From contig CAXMSE010000034.1 of the NCBI GenBank assembly GCA_964196195.1, positions 62,001 to 126,000 of the forward strand: a stretch of 64,000 bases of DNA. The letters run 5' to 3'. Origin of the DNA: OFTM10 sp964196195. Lineage in GTDB: Bacteria > Actinomycetota > Acidimicrobiia > Acidimicrobiales > Aldehydirespiratoraceae. The position numbers and the translations under genes are program-made. The notes beneath the pieces were generated by a model. The model did no database searches. It was given only the letters and a program-made list of their open reading frames with translations, and was not told where the DNA came from. Below are positions 32,524 through 40,463 of this stretch, piece by piece (position 1 is the stretch's first letter; every line of letters starts with the position of its first letter).

Positions 32524-32529
32524 TACCGT
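32524..32529 (+). promoter_or_regulatory. Predicted -10 box of ksgA
   Basis: TACCGT ends 7 bases before the GTG at 32537 and supports that start. Confidence 0.4.
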
Positions 32530-32536
32530 CACCAGG

Positions 32537-33355
32537 GTGACCCACAGTCCTGCAGAAGTGCGTGCACTCCTCGAACGCCATGGCCTCGAGGCTCGTCGTT
32601 CCCTGGGTCAGAACTTTGTGATCGATCCCAACACCGTGCGCCGCGTCGCCCGGCTCAGTGGCGTGAGGGAGGGCACCCCGACGGTGGAGATAGGTCCCGG
32701 GCTGGGCTCGCTCACTCTGGCTCTGTTGGAGCTCGGGGCGGAAGTCACCGCGGTGGAGATGGATTCCGGCCTTGTGACGGTGTTGCGCACCATCGTGGAG
32801 CCATTGGGAGTCCGAGTGATCGAGGGCGATGCCAGGCAGGTCGATTGGAACCGGCTCCTGGCCGACCATGCCGAGTGGCACCTGGTGGCCAACCTGCCGT
32901 ACAACATCGCAACCCCCATGATCATCGATCTGCTGCGCGACGTGCCCGCACTCACCACGATGCTCGTGATGGTGCAGCGTGAGGTGGGGGAGCGGCTGGC
33001 TGCCTCGGCGGGCGACTCGGCGGTCGGTATCCCGTCGATGATGGTCGCCTACCACGGGCGCGCCTCGGTGGTGGGGCGGGTGCCGCCCACTGTCTTTCAT
33101 CCCAAGCCCCGGGTTGAGTCGGTCCTGGTGCGCATCGACCGCCACGAGGAGCCACCCGTCAGCCAGCCGCTGGCGGCCATCGAAACGCTCGTGCGGGCGG
33201 GATACGGGCAGCGTCGCAAAATGTTGCGACGCTCACTGGCCGGCCTTGTGAGCACCGAACAGTTCGCGGCAGCCGACGTCGACCCCCAGGCCCGACCCGA
33301 GACCCTCGATCTCGCCGCCTGGGACCGCCTCGCTTCGGTGCTGCGATCAGGCTGA
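32537..33355 (+). CDS. rsmA: 16S rRNA (adenine1518/1519-N6)-dimethyltransferase
   Basis: This 272-residue enzyme (KsgA) dimethylates two adenines at the 3' end of 16S rRNA. Motifs are LGQNFVIDPNTV, the SAM loop VEIGPGLGSLTLAL, and the catalytic NLPYN. GTG at 32537 was chosen from the promoter box and family length; a GTG at 32510 is possible. Its end overlaps by 9 bases the end of a convergent metallo-hydrolase gene, which separates it from ispE. Confidence 0.95.
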   Translation: MTHSPAEVRALLERHGLEARRSLGQNFVIDPNTVRRVARLSGVREGTPTVEIGPGLGSLTLALLELGAEVTAVEMDSGLVTVLRTIVEPLGVRVIEGDARQVDWNRLLADHAEWHLVANLPYNIATPMIIDLLRDVPALTTMLVMVQREVGERLAASAGDSAVGIPSMMVAYHGRASVVGRVPPTVFHPKPRVESVLVRIDRHEEPPVSQPLAAIETLVRAGYGQRRKMLRRSLAGLVSTEQFAAADVDPQARPETLDLAAWDRLASVLRSG

Positions 33356-34309
33356 GCGGGTCGCGTCCCAGCGAGCGGCCATCGTGGCGAACAGGTCGGT
33401 GACAGGGGTCGGATCGTCATCGCCGCGGAACTCTCGATAGCACGCGTCGATGGTGGTGACGATTCGCTCGGGGTCGCCCCAGTCGGCCCAGCGGTCGAGG
33501 GCCACATCGCCGGCCGCGGTGGCTACATCCATGCCGGCATCGAATCGCGTACGGGCCTCGGACCGGCAGTACTCGAGATACTCGCGGACCTCGTGTAGGC
33601 CAGCCAGATCAGTGACCGGGCCGTGACCGGGAACGATCGTTTCGGGCTGCCACTCCTCGATTCGGTCGAGGGCAGACAGCAGGTCGGGGACCGTACCCGC
33701 CCAGAGGATCGGGTGACCCTCGATGAAGAGGATGTCGCCGGTGTAGACCGTGCTTCGGCCGGGAATGTGCACGAGCACATCGCCGCCAGTGTGAGCAGGC
33801 CCGACCTCCACGAGCTCGACGAGGCTGTCGCCGATGGTGCGGGTGGTTGTGCCGGTGAAGGTGGTCGTGGGGGACGGACGCTCGATCCCGTCGAACTCGA
33901 ACCCGTCGAAGCACTCGAGAAAGAACTCACCCATCACCCCGAGGGTGGGCGCCACGGCGAGCAGTCCCTTCATCATCTCGGGAGACTCGGCCGCCATCTC
34001 CTCCGCGGCAGTGACCGAGCACACGATTTCGGCGTTGGTCACGAGCTCGTTGCCGTTGCAGTGGTCGCCGTTGGCATGGGTGTTCACCAGGGTCGAAATG
34101 GCGACGCCCGGCAGTGCAGCCTCGAAGCCGTCGAGCATCCGTCGGGTGAGGGCGAGATCGAAGAGGGTGTCGACGAGAAGGGCTTCGGTGCCGTCGATGA
34201 TGAGCCCGGCATTGGACCAACCCCAACCTCCATCGGGTTGGAGCCACGCGTAGTTGCTGTCGCCGAGGTCGATGAGGCCGTGCTGGTAGGGGCGCGTGCC
34301 GAGTGTCAT
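33347..34309 (-). CDS. MBL-fold metallo-hydrolase
   Basis: This 320-residue metallo-beta-lactamase-fold protein has the metal motif NTHANGDHCNGN near residue 75, in which the usual HxHxDH reads HxNGDH. PAHTGGDVLVHIPGRSTVYTGD and VPGHGPV follow. The HxNGDH variant is common in a subgroup of unknown substrate. The ATG has GGAGAG 5 bases upstream. It lies on the opposite strand between ksgA and ispE, which are adjacent in many actinobacteria, and so looks like an inserted gene. Confidence 0.87.
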   Translation of the reverse strand: MTLGTRPYQHGLIDLGDSNYAWLQPDGGWGWSNAGLIIDGTEALLVDTLFDLALTRRMLDGFEAALPGVAISTLVNTHANGDHCNGNELVTNAEIVCSVTAAEEMAAESPEMMKGLLAVAPTLGVMGEFFLECFDGFEFDGIERPSPTTTFTGTTTRTIGDSLVELVEVGPAHTGGDVLVHIPGRSTVYTGDILFIEGHPILWAGTVPDLLSALDRIEEWQPETIVPGHGPVTDLAGLHEVREYLEYCRSEARTRFDAGMDVATAAGDVALDRWADWGDPERIVTTIDACYREFRGDDDPTPVTDLFATMAARWDATRSA

Positions 34310-34347
34310 GCACTCTCCGAATCGAGGAGCTGGCGGTGCGCGCACCG

Positions 34348-34353
34348 TAGCCT
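34348..34353 (+). promoter_or_regulatory. Predicted -10 box of ispE
   Basis: TAGCCT ends 6 bases before the GTG at 34360. Confidence 0.4.
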
Positions 34354-34359
34354 GCCCGC

Positions 34360-35070
34360 GTGGAGTCGTTCAGCGCACCGGCCAAGCTCACCGTCTCATT
34401 ACGCATCACTGGCGTGCGCCCTGACGGATTTCATCTGATCGATGCAGAAATGGTGAGCCTCGATTTGTGCGACACGGTGGAGATCGGTGAAGGGTCAGGA
34501 CTCACCGTGGTGGGTTCCGCCGAAGCCGATCATGTAGCCCAAGGCGCGGACAACCTCGTTATGAAGGCACTCGAGCTGGCGGGGCGCACCGCACAGGTGC
34601 GGCTTCACAAGCGAATCCCAGCTGGCGCAGGGCTCGGCGGTGGATCATCCGATGCTGCCGCGGTGCTCCGGTGGGCCGGATTCGACGACCCGTTCGGGGC
34701 GGCGGGAATAGGCGCCGACGTGGCGTTCTGCCTGGCCGGAGGCCGGGCCCGGGTGAGCGGGATCGGCGAAATCGTCGAGCCACTACCCTTCGAGGCCCGC
34801 ACCTACACCCTGCTGACACCCTCGTTCGGATGCTCGACACCGGCGGTGTACGCGGCTTGGGACGAGATGGGAGGTCCCCGCGGAGATTACGGCAACGACC
34901 TGGAGCCCGCAGCTCTCCGGGTCGCCCCCGATCTGGCGAAGTGGCGCGACGAGCTGGGAGACGCGGCCGGACAGCGGCCCCGGCTCGCGGGAAGCGGTAG
35001 CACCTGGTTCGTGGAAGGAACCTTCCCCGGCCGAGGTCGAGTCGTAGCCTCGACGGTGGCGGGACACTGA
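34360..35070 (+). CDS. ispE: 4-diphosphocytidyl-2-C-methyl-D-erythritol kinase
   Basis: This 236-residue GHMP kinase acts in the MEP isoprenoid pathway. It shows the N-terminal APAKLTVSLRI block, the ATP loop PAGAGLGGGSSDAAAVL near residue 90, and the C-terminal LAGSGSTWFV motif. It is clearly shorter than the usual 280-310 residues, mostly from compaction in the C-terminal part, yet all three motifs are present, so it is probably active. The start is GTG. Confidence 0.9.
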   Translation: MESFSAPAKLTVSLRITGVRPDGFHLIDAEMVSLDLCDTVEIGEGSGLTVVGSAEADHVAQGADNLVMKALELAGRTAQVRLHKRIPAGAGLGGGSSDAAAVLRWAGFDDPFGAAGIGADVAFCLAGGRARVSGIGEIVEPLPFEARTYTLLTPSFGCSTPAVYAAWDEMGGPRGDYGNDLEPAALRVAPDLAKWRDELGDAAGQRPRLAGSGSTWFVEGTFPGRGRVVASTVAGH

Positions 35071-35113
35071 GCGCCTGACGGCTAGAAAACCCCCACGTCG
35101 ACAGGCGCGCAGA

Positions 35114-35203
35114 CTACTTACGCTGGTGGCGCGTCCTTCGCAGCATCTTCTTGTGCTTCTTTTTTCGCATGCGCTTGCGGCGCTTCTTTTTCAGGTTTCC
35201 CAC
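35114..35203 (-). CDS. Ribosomal protein bS22 (AURKAIP1/COX24 domain, 29 residues)
   Basis: This very short protein begins MGNLKKKRRKRMRKKKHKK and continues MLRRTRHQRK. It matches the actinobacterial small-subunit protein bS22, seen in mycobacterial ribosome structures and related to mitochondrial mS38 (AURKAIP1). The start is GTG with TAGCGT 8 bases before it, fitting a leaderless mRNA. It is missed by most gene callers because of its size. Identification is by remembered family sequence. Confidence 0.85.
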   Translation of the reverse strand: MGNLKKKRRKRMRKKKHKKMLRRTRHQRK

Positions 35204-35211
35204 GGGGGGCG

Positions 35212-35217
35212 ACGCTA
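35212..35217 (-). promoter_or_regulatory. Predicted -10 box of the bS22 gene
   Basis: TAGCGT on the minus strand ends 8 bases before the GTG at 35203. Confidence 0.45.
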
Positions 35218-35329
35218 CCGGGATTGGAGGCGGGCGCCACCCCAGATCGCGTTCTGATTCTTGGTGAAATCCGAGGACCGGGTCGTCGTTGTAACTGCTG
35301 TGAGGCGACGAACCCGAAGGAATGACACC

Positions 35330-36382
35330 GTGACCCAACACCCCCACCCCCCGAGAAAGCACCGAGCAACTCGAATCCGGAGCTTGCTCGCGGCCCTTGT
35401 CGGGGTCGCCGTGCTCGTGCCGACGGCGGTCGCGGCCCAGGGCGGCGGTTCCCCAGTCGATGGAGATCGAGTGGTCGACAAGACGGTTGCCGAGATGTCC
35501 GAGGTGGTCGACGGTGTTGTCGACGCGCTCGCGACGGCGAAGCTGAACTGTCACGGCCATGTCGAGCAGGGGACCGGAGTCGTCGGGTGCGCCTGGCGAG
35601 TCGACAGCGATCGCACCGTGGCGTCATGGCAACTGTGGAATCTCCAGACTCGTCCGGAGCGCGGGAGCCGCAACCTGGTGGCAGAACTCGGAGCTGACGT
35701 TCGCTCCTACCGCGACCCCGAGGTGGCGGTGCCGGCCGCCTATGTGTACGCGGTGATCGGCCTCGATGCCGATGGTGAGATCGTTGCCCGCAGTCGACTG
35801 AGCAGCGCCGTGCTCCAGGAGCGCGACCGGAAGCTCGACATCTTGAGGCTCGACTGCGCCGCCCACCGCGCCGAGCTCGACGACGCCGCCGACGCGGCGG
35901 TGGAACTCGCCCCGGCGGTGGAAGTCGACCCGGCCTTCTCGATCGGGTGTCAGTGGTCGGCCACACGATCAGATCAGGCGGTGGGTTATGAACTCTGGCG
36001 CAGCGTCGATGGTGGTGAGCGCCACGTGATCGCTCGCACCGGACTCGACCAGACGTCGGTCCGTGACAACGAGGTGTCGATCGGGCACCGGTATCGCTAT
36101 GTCGTGCTCGCAGTGGACACAGACGGCCACATCGTCGGCCGCAGTCGGTCTGCCACGGTTGCGCTCAGGCCCCACGACTCCGCGGAGGACCGGGTGAGCG
36201 ACACCGAACGCGAGCACACCCGTGAGGTCGAACGCGATCGGGTGCAAGAGACCGAGAGAGTCGTCGATCTCGAGCCCGCCGCGGTCGAAAGGCCGCCCGA
36301 ACGTCTGGGTGACCAGATCCAGGACCGGATCTCAGATGTCGATGGTGACCATGCCCACCGCGATCGCGTCGCTGACCACTGA
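35330..36382 (+). CDS. Secreted protein with two Fn3-like modules
   Basis: This 350-residue protein starts with a signal peptide (basic RKHRATRIR, then a hydrophobic helix ending near PTAVAAQ). Two related modules follow (about residues 70-170 and 185-285), each with a Cys near its start, a YELW/WQLW strand and a Y.YAV/YVVLA strand ending in GRSR, as in fibronectin type III domains. The C-terminus is a charged, Asp/Arg/Glu-rich tail. GTG at 35330 has GAAGGA 8 bases upstream. It precedes an ECF sigma factor and a FecR-like protein that ends in a similar module. Confidence 0.75.
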   Translation: MTQHPHPPRKHRATRIRSLLAALVGVAVLVPTAVAAQGGGSPVDGDRVVDKTVAEMSEVVDGVVDALATAKLNCHGHVEQGTGVVGCAWRVDSDRTVASWQLWNLQTRPERGSRNLVAELGADVRSYRDPEVAVPAAYVYAVIGLDADGEIVARSRLSSAVLQERDRKLDILRLDCAAHRAELDDAADAAVELAPAVEVDPAFSIGCQWSATRSDQAVGYELWRSVDGGERHVIARTGLDQTSVRDNEVSIGHRYRYVVLAVDTDGHIVGRSRSATVALRPHDSAEDRVSDTEREHTREVERDRVQETERVVDLEPAAVERPPERLGDQIQDRISDVDGDHAHRDRVADH

Positions 36383-36447
36383 CCCCCTCGGCGGCGGCCG
36401 GTGCGCCCCTGCCACCATGCACGGCGTCGAATGCGCCAGCATCGTGG

Positions 36448-37035
36448 GTGGTGTCCGCTCCGCCTGCCGATTCTGTTGCCTCCGATGAGCAAGATCTCAT
36501 CGAGCGGGCGCGCACCGACCCGGATGCCTTCGCCGAGTTCTACCGGCGATACGTCGACCGGATCCACGTATATGCGATGCGCCGCACCGGGTCGAGGGAT
36601 CTCGCAGAGGACATCACCGCCATCACCTTCGAGAAGGCTCTCGGTGGTCTCCATCGCTTCCGGTGGAGGAGCGGCGGTATCGCCCCCTGGTTGTTTCGGA
36701 TCGCGGCTAATGAGTTGGCCGATCACTACCGGCGAGAAGATCGTCGGAGTGGCGACCGGGCCGCTAGGGCCGTCGATCGCATCCACGACCGCACGGTGGT
36801 CGACGATCTCGGAACCATCGAGAGCGAAGCCGATGCTTCCGGCCTGCGGGCCGCACTCGACGACCTCAATCCTCGTTACCAACGGGCTCTCACGCTTCGC
36901 TACCTTTCCGATCTCGACCACGAGGTTGCGGCGAGGGCGATGGGGTTGGCCAAGCCCGTCTTCGCGGTGCTCCTACACCGCGCAACTGCGGCCCTGCGCA
37001 GGGCCGCACTCGACCGCGAAGGAGGTGCACCGTGA
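36448..37035 (+). CDS. ECF-type RNA polymerase sigma factor
   Basis: This 195-residue protein has sigma-70 region 2 (about residues 25-90, with FYRRYVDRIHVYAMRRTGS and DLAEDITAITFEKAL). Region 4 is at about residues 125-185, with LNPRYQRALTLRYLSDLDHEVAARAMG. It directs RNA polymerase to a specific regulon, usually in response to an envelope signal. Two adjacent GTG codons (36448, 36451) could serve as start. Its stop overlaps the next gene (GTGA), a likely membrane-bound regulator. Confidence 0.92.
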   Translation: MVSAPPADSVASDEQDLIERARTDPDAFAEFYRRYVDRIHVYAMRRTGSRDLAEDITAITFEKALGGLHRFRWRSGGIAPWLFRIAANELADHYRREDRRSGDRAARAVDRIHDRTVVDDLGTIESEADASGLRAALDDLNPRYQRALTLRYLSDLDHEVAARAMGLAKPVFAVLLHRATAALRRAALDREGGAP

Positions 37036-38027
37036 CTGACGAGCGCAATCCACTGGAGCCACTGGAGATGGGCGATGATCGATCTCTGCGAGCCGACCCA
37101 CAGTTCGCGGATCGACTGGAGGCTTCGCTTCGAGTAGCTCACGCCGATCAGCGGCTTTCACCCCCACCGATCTGGCGTCGAGTTGCTGTTGTCGCTCCCA
37201 CGTTGGTACTGCTGTTGGCAGTGGCAACGGTCGTGGTGCTGGCCCGAGATGAGTCGCCTTCGGCCGCCCTGGTGCTCACCGACGCCAACAATGTCACCAT
37301 CCACCTACCGGATGGCTCGTCCCTCACCGACCCGGTCGACGGGTTCCTGCTCGTCGACGGCGCCGTGATCGAGATCCGCGACGGAGGCAGTGCGACGATC
37401 GACGAGATCACGGTGGAAACAGCCGGGGTGCTCACCGTCCGCGACGGAGCACTGGTGAGCGACGTCGCAGGCACCACCACCACCGATCAGCCTCCCGGCA
37501 CCACTACTTCGGCCCCGGTCACAGACCGCACCCCCGCCTCGGTCGCCGACGGCGATCGAACCAGCACCACTGCGGTACCCACGTCTTCGCGCCAGGCCGA
37601 TTCGCCCACGACCGTGCCGCCCGCCACCCGGCCGGCAGACGGTCGAACACCCGACGACACGCGAGATCAAGTACCGACCGACGATCAGGGCGACCATCGC
37701 GTGGCGCTCGAGATCGGTCTTCGGGTGCGGGTCGGCGATGGTGGCGTGAGGGTGGCGTGGAACGTCGCCGGGGCCCAGGATGGCTGGACCATCATGGTGA
37801 TCCGCCGGACCGGCGACCCGGCGCCCGCCTCCGGACTAGGGGCCGGGATCGACGCCCTCCTCGCCGAGCCCGGGGTGGTGCTCATCGACGAGAGGTCTGG
37901 TGCAGGGGCCGGTGAGCTCGCCGACCGTGTGGTGCTTGGAGACGGGCCGGTGAGATATCGGGTGCTCGTACTCGATGGTGCCCGCGGAATTGTGGCATCG
38001 AGTCCCGCCCAGATAGTTGGCCGATAG
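37032..38027 (+). CDS. FecR-like single-pass membrane protein, probable sigma regulator
   Basis: This 331-residue protein has a cytoplasmic N-terminus of about 50 residues and one membrane helix (about 52-70). An external beta-rich part with FecR-like pattern follows (HLPDGSSLTDPVDGFLLVDGA), then a long Thr/Pro/Asp linker and a C-terminal Fn3-like module (about 230-330). It has no zinc anti-sigma HxxxCxxC motif. Coupling to the ECF gene by GTGA overlap suggests that it controls that sigma factor. The C-terminal module resembles those of the secreted protein two genes upstream. Confidence 0.7.
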   Translation: MTDERNPLEPLEMGDDRSLRADPQFADRLEASLRVAHADQRLSPPPIWRRVAVVAPTLVLLLAVATVVVLARDESPSAALVLTDANNVTIHLPDGSSLTDPVDGFLLVDGAVIEIRDGGSATIDEITVETAGVLTVRDGALVSDVAGTTTTDQPPGTTTSAPVTDRTPASVADGDRTSTTAVPTSSRQADSPTTVPPATRPADGRTPDDTRDQVPTDDQGDHRVALEIGLRVRVGDGGVRVAWNVAGAQDGWTIMVIRRTGDPAPASGLGAGIDALLAEPGVVLIDERSGAGAGELADRVVLGDGPVRYRVLVLDGARGIVASSPAQIVGR

Positions 38028-38102
38028 AGGCACCCCGGCGCTCGGGCCCGCGTCGTTTCTCCCACAGGTCGGCTCAGCAGGCGCTACCGTGGCCAGACCC
38101 AG

Positions 38103-38176
38103 TGGCCCGTAGTTCAAGTGGTTAGAACGTCGGACTTTGACTCCGGATGTTGCAGGTTCGAGTCCTGCCGGGCCAG
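38103..38176 (+). tRNA. tRNA-Gln (UUG)
   Basis: The 74-base gene folds as a cloverleaf: 7-base acceptor stem TGGCCCG/CGGGCCA, D arm with AGTTCAAGTGGTTAGA, anticodon loop CTTTGAC (anticodon UUG) and T loop GGTTCGAGTCC. The CCA end is encoded (38177-38179). It precedes glmU, as in mycobacteria. TACCGT at 38085-38090 may be its -10 box. Confidence 0.97.
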
Positions 38177-38238
38177 CCATTGCGAAGTTCCTCGCGGGTG
38201 GTGAGCGCCCGGTCGTCGCGGGCGCTAGAACGGAGCTG

Positions 38239-39348
38239 ATGGAGACGCCGAGCCTCACCGTGATCGTTCTCGCCGCCGGTGACGGAGCCAGGATGCAGTC
38301 GAGTCGCCCCAAGCCTCTTCATCGACTGTGCGGTCGGCCCATGATCAGCTATGTGCTCGAGTCGGCCGAATCGGTGAGCGCACGGCGGGTGGTTGCGGTG
38401 GTCGGTAGGGCGGCCAAGCGCATGACCCGCGAGCTGGCCGACTCCAAGCTGGTTACCGATGTGGTCGAGCAGGCGGTCCGGCGCGGTACCGGCGACGCCG
38501 TCCTCGCTGGTCTCACCGTGCTCGACGACGACCTCCACACCGATGCCGACGACGATGTCATCATCGTTCCCGCAGACGTCCCCCTCCTTCGCCCCGAAAC
38601 CCTTCACGACCTGATCTCGGCCCACCGGTCCTCGGGTGCCGCCGCCACGGTCCTCACCACCAACGTCGAGCACCCCGATCAGGCGGGCCAGAGGATGCGC
38701 GTCGTCCGCGGTGGACGCGACGATGCGGTCACTGGAGTCGTCGAGTCGATCGATCTCGTGGGCAACGAACACGATGTCACCGAACTCGCCAGCAACATCT
38801 GGGCTGTTCGTCGCTCCCTCCTCGCTCCCGCCCTGCGCCGGGTCCGGCCCGGCCACGCCGACGGCGAGGTGCACCTCGCCGGGATCATTGAGGTCCTCAC
38901 CGGTGCCGGACATCGCGTCGAGGTCTGGCCCGCGGTCGAGGCCGGCGAGGTGGCCGGTATCAACGACCGAATCGAGTTGGCCGAGGCCGAGGCGGAGCTC
39001 CGGCGTCGCATCAATCTGGCCTGGCTGGCGCGCGGTGTCACCATGCTCGATCCCGATCGCACCTACATCGATTCCACAGTCGAACTCGCCCCCGACGTAA
39101 CCGTCTTTCCCGGCACGATCTTGCAGGGCGACACGGTGATCGGGGAGGGCTGCGAGATCGGCCCCGACTCACGGATCATCGATTGTCGGGTCGGCCCCGG
39201 CAGTCGGATCGAGAAGACCATGGCGGAGGGTGCCACCATCGGCCCCGACAGCCACGTCGGCCCGTTTGCCGTGCTCACCTCGGGCACAGAGCTGGCTGCG
39301 GCAACCATCACCGGTCCGTTCTATGCTTCGGCACCGGACAGCCCTTGA
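38239..39348 (+). CDS. glmU: GlmU-like N-acetylglucosamine-1-phosphate uridylyltransferase, short C-terminus
   Basis: The 369-residue protein has the full N-terminal uridylyltransferase domain (VIVLAAGDGARM...PKPLH, RRGTGDAVLAGL, PADVPLL). The left-handed beta-helix starts normally (VTVFPGTILQGDTVIGEGC) but ends soon after VGPFAVLTSGTEL. The usual 450-490-residue GlmU continues with the acetyl-CoA-binding coils and the catalytic His, which are missing here. So it should make UDP-GlcNAc from GlcNAc-1-P but probably cannot acetylate GlcN-1-P. ATG 38239 has GGAG 5 bases upstream. prs follows 17 bases later. Confidence 0.9.
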   Translation: METPSLTVIVLAAGDGARMQSSRPKPLHRLCGRPMISYVLESAESVSARRVVAVVGRAAKRMTRELADSKLVTDVVEQAVRRGTGDAVLAGLTVLDDDLHTDADDDVIIVPADVPLLRPETLHDLISAHRSSGAAATVLTTNVEHPDQAGQRMRVVRGGRDDAVTGVVESIDLVGNEHDVTELASNIWAVRRSLLAPALRRVRPGHADGEVHLAGIIEVLTGAGHRVEVWPAVEAGEVAGINDRIELAEAEAELRRRINLAWLARGVTMLDPDRTYIDSTVELAPDVTVFPGTILQGDTVIGEGCEIGPDSRIIDCRVGPGSRIEKTMAEGATIGPDSHVGPFAVLTSGTELAAATITGPFYASAPDSP

Positions 39349-39365
39349 CGCTCACCGGGAAACCC

Positions 39366-40346
39366 ATGCAACTGCTCAATCAGAAGAAGCTCCACATCGT
39401 GGCGGGGAGGGCCACCCAGCAACTCGCCCGCGACATATGTCACGAGTTGAGCGTTCCCCTGGGATCACCAAACATCACGGAGTTCGCCAATGGCGAGGTC
39501 CATGTGAAGTACGGCGAGTCGATTCGCGGTGCCGATGTTTTCATCGTGCAGACCCACGCGGCTTGGGAGGGTCGGTCGATCAACGACGCGATCATGGAGC
39601 ATCTGATCATGGTCGATGCAGCCAAGCGGGCCTCGGCGAAGCGCATCAGCGTTGTCGCCCCCTTCTACGGATACAGCCGCCAGGATCGCAAGGCCTCGGG
39701 CCGCGAGCCGATCACGGCTCGACTCATCGCCGATCTCTTCTTGAGCGCGGGTGCCGACCGCCTGGTATCGGTCGATCTCCACTCCGGCCAGATCCAGGGC
39801 TTCTTCGATGGCCCAGTGGATCACCTAACGGCCATGCCGGTGCTCATCGACTGGCTCTCGGACCTCCACGACGACCTCGTGATCGTGTCGCCCGACGCGG
39901 GCCGGATGAAGGTGGCGGAGCGCTACACCAACCTGCTCGGCGCCGACCTCGCCTACGTGCACAAGCGGCGTTCAACCACCGAGAAGAATGTGGTGGAAGC
40001 CAAGGAGATCATCGGTCACGTCGAGGGTCGCACCTGCGTACTGATCGACGACATGATCGATACCGGTGGCACGATCGTGGCGGCTGCGGAACTGTTGCAC
40101 GCCCGCAAGGCGGCGCGGATCATCATCGCCACCACCCATGGCGTGTTCTCGGGCCCCGCCATCGACCGCCTGAAGAACGCCCCGGTCGAGACCATCCTCA
40201 TCACCGACACGCTTCCCCAGCCGAGCGAGAAACAGGCCGACAAGATCACCGTGCTTTCCGTGGCACCAATCATCGCTCGCGCCATATCTGCAGTGTTCGA
40301 AGACACGTCGGTCAGCGAAATTTTCCACGGAAACCACCTGGCCTGA
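39366..40346 (+). CDS. prs: Ribose-phosphate pyrophosphokinase
   Basis: This 326-residue enzyme makes PRPP from ribose-5-phosphate and ATP. It shows the FANGEVHVKYGESIRG block, FYGYSRQDRKASGREPI, SVDLHSGQIQGFF, and the PRPP loop LIDDMIDTGGTIV. Length and order after glmU match other actinobacteria. The ATG at 39366 was chosen because similarity begins with KLHIVAGRA. Confidence 0.96.
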   Translation: MQLLNQKKLHIVAGRATQQLARDICHELSVPLGSPNITEFANGEVHVKYGESIRGADVFIVQTHAAWEGRSINDAIMEHLIMVDAAKRASAKRISVVAPFYGYSRQDRKASGREPITARLIADLFLSAGADRLVSVDLHSGQIQGFFDGPVDHLTAMPVLIDWLSDLHDDLVIVSPDAGRMKVAERYTNLLGADLAYVHKRRSTTEKNVVEAKEIIGHVEGRTCVLIDDMIDTGGTIVAAAELLHARKAARIIIATTHGVFSGPAIDRLKNAPVETILITDTLPQPSEKQADKITVLSVAPIIARAISAVFEDTSVSEIFHGNHLA

Positions 40347-40395
40347 TCACCCGATCCATGGGCGCTGGTCGAGTGGGGAACCACCCTCTCGGCGC

Positions 40396-40401
40396 TAACC
40401 T
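40396..40401 (+). promoter_or_regulatory. Predicted -10 box of rplY
   Basis: TAACCT lies 62 bases before the ATG; the leader carries AGGAG about 11 bases before the start, so this gene appears to have a normal leader. Confidence 0.35.
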
Positions 40402-40463
40402 GATTCGTCGGCTCACTCCCGAGCCATCGTCCTTGTCGTGCCCGTTTCAGGAGCCGAAATCCC

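Noticed and set aside
35280..35330. An ECF-type autoregulated promoter before the secreted Fn3-like gene
   Set aside because: GTAAC at 35291 resembles an ECF -35 box, but the following CG-rich element is at the wrong distance for a convincing match.
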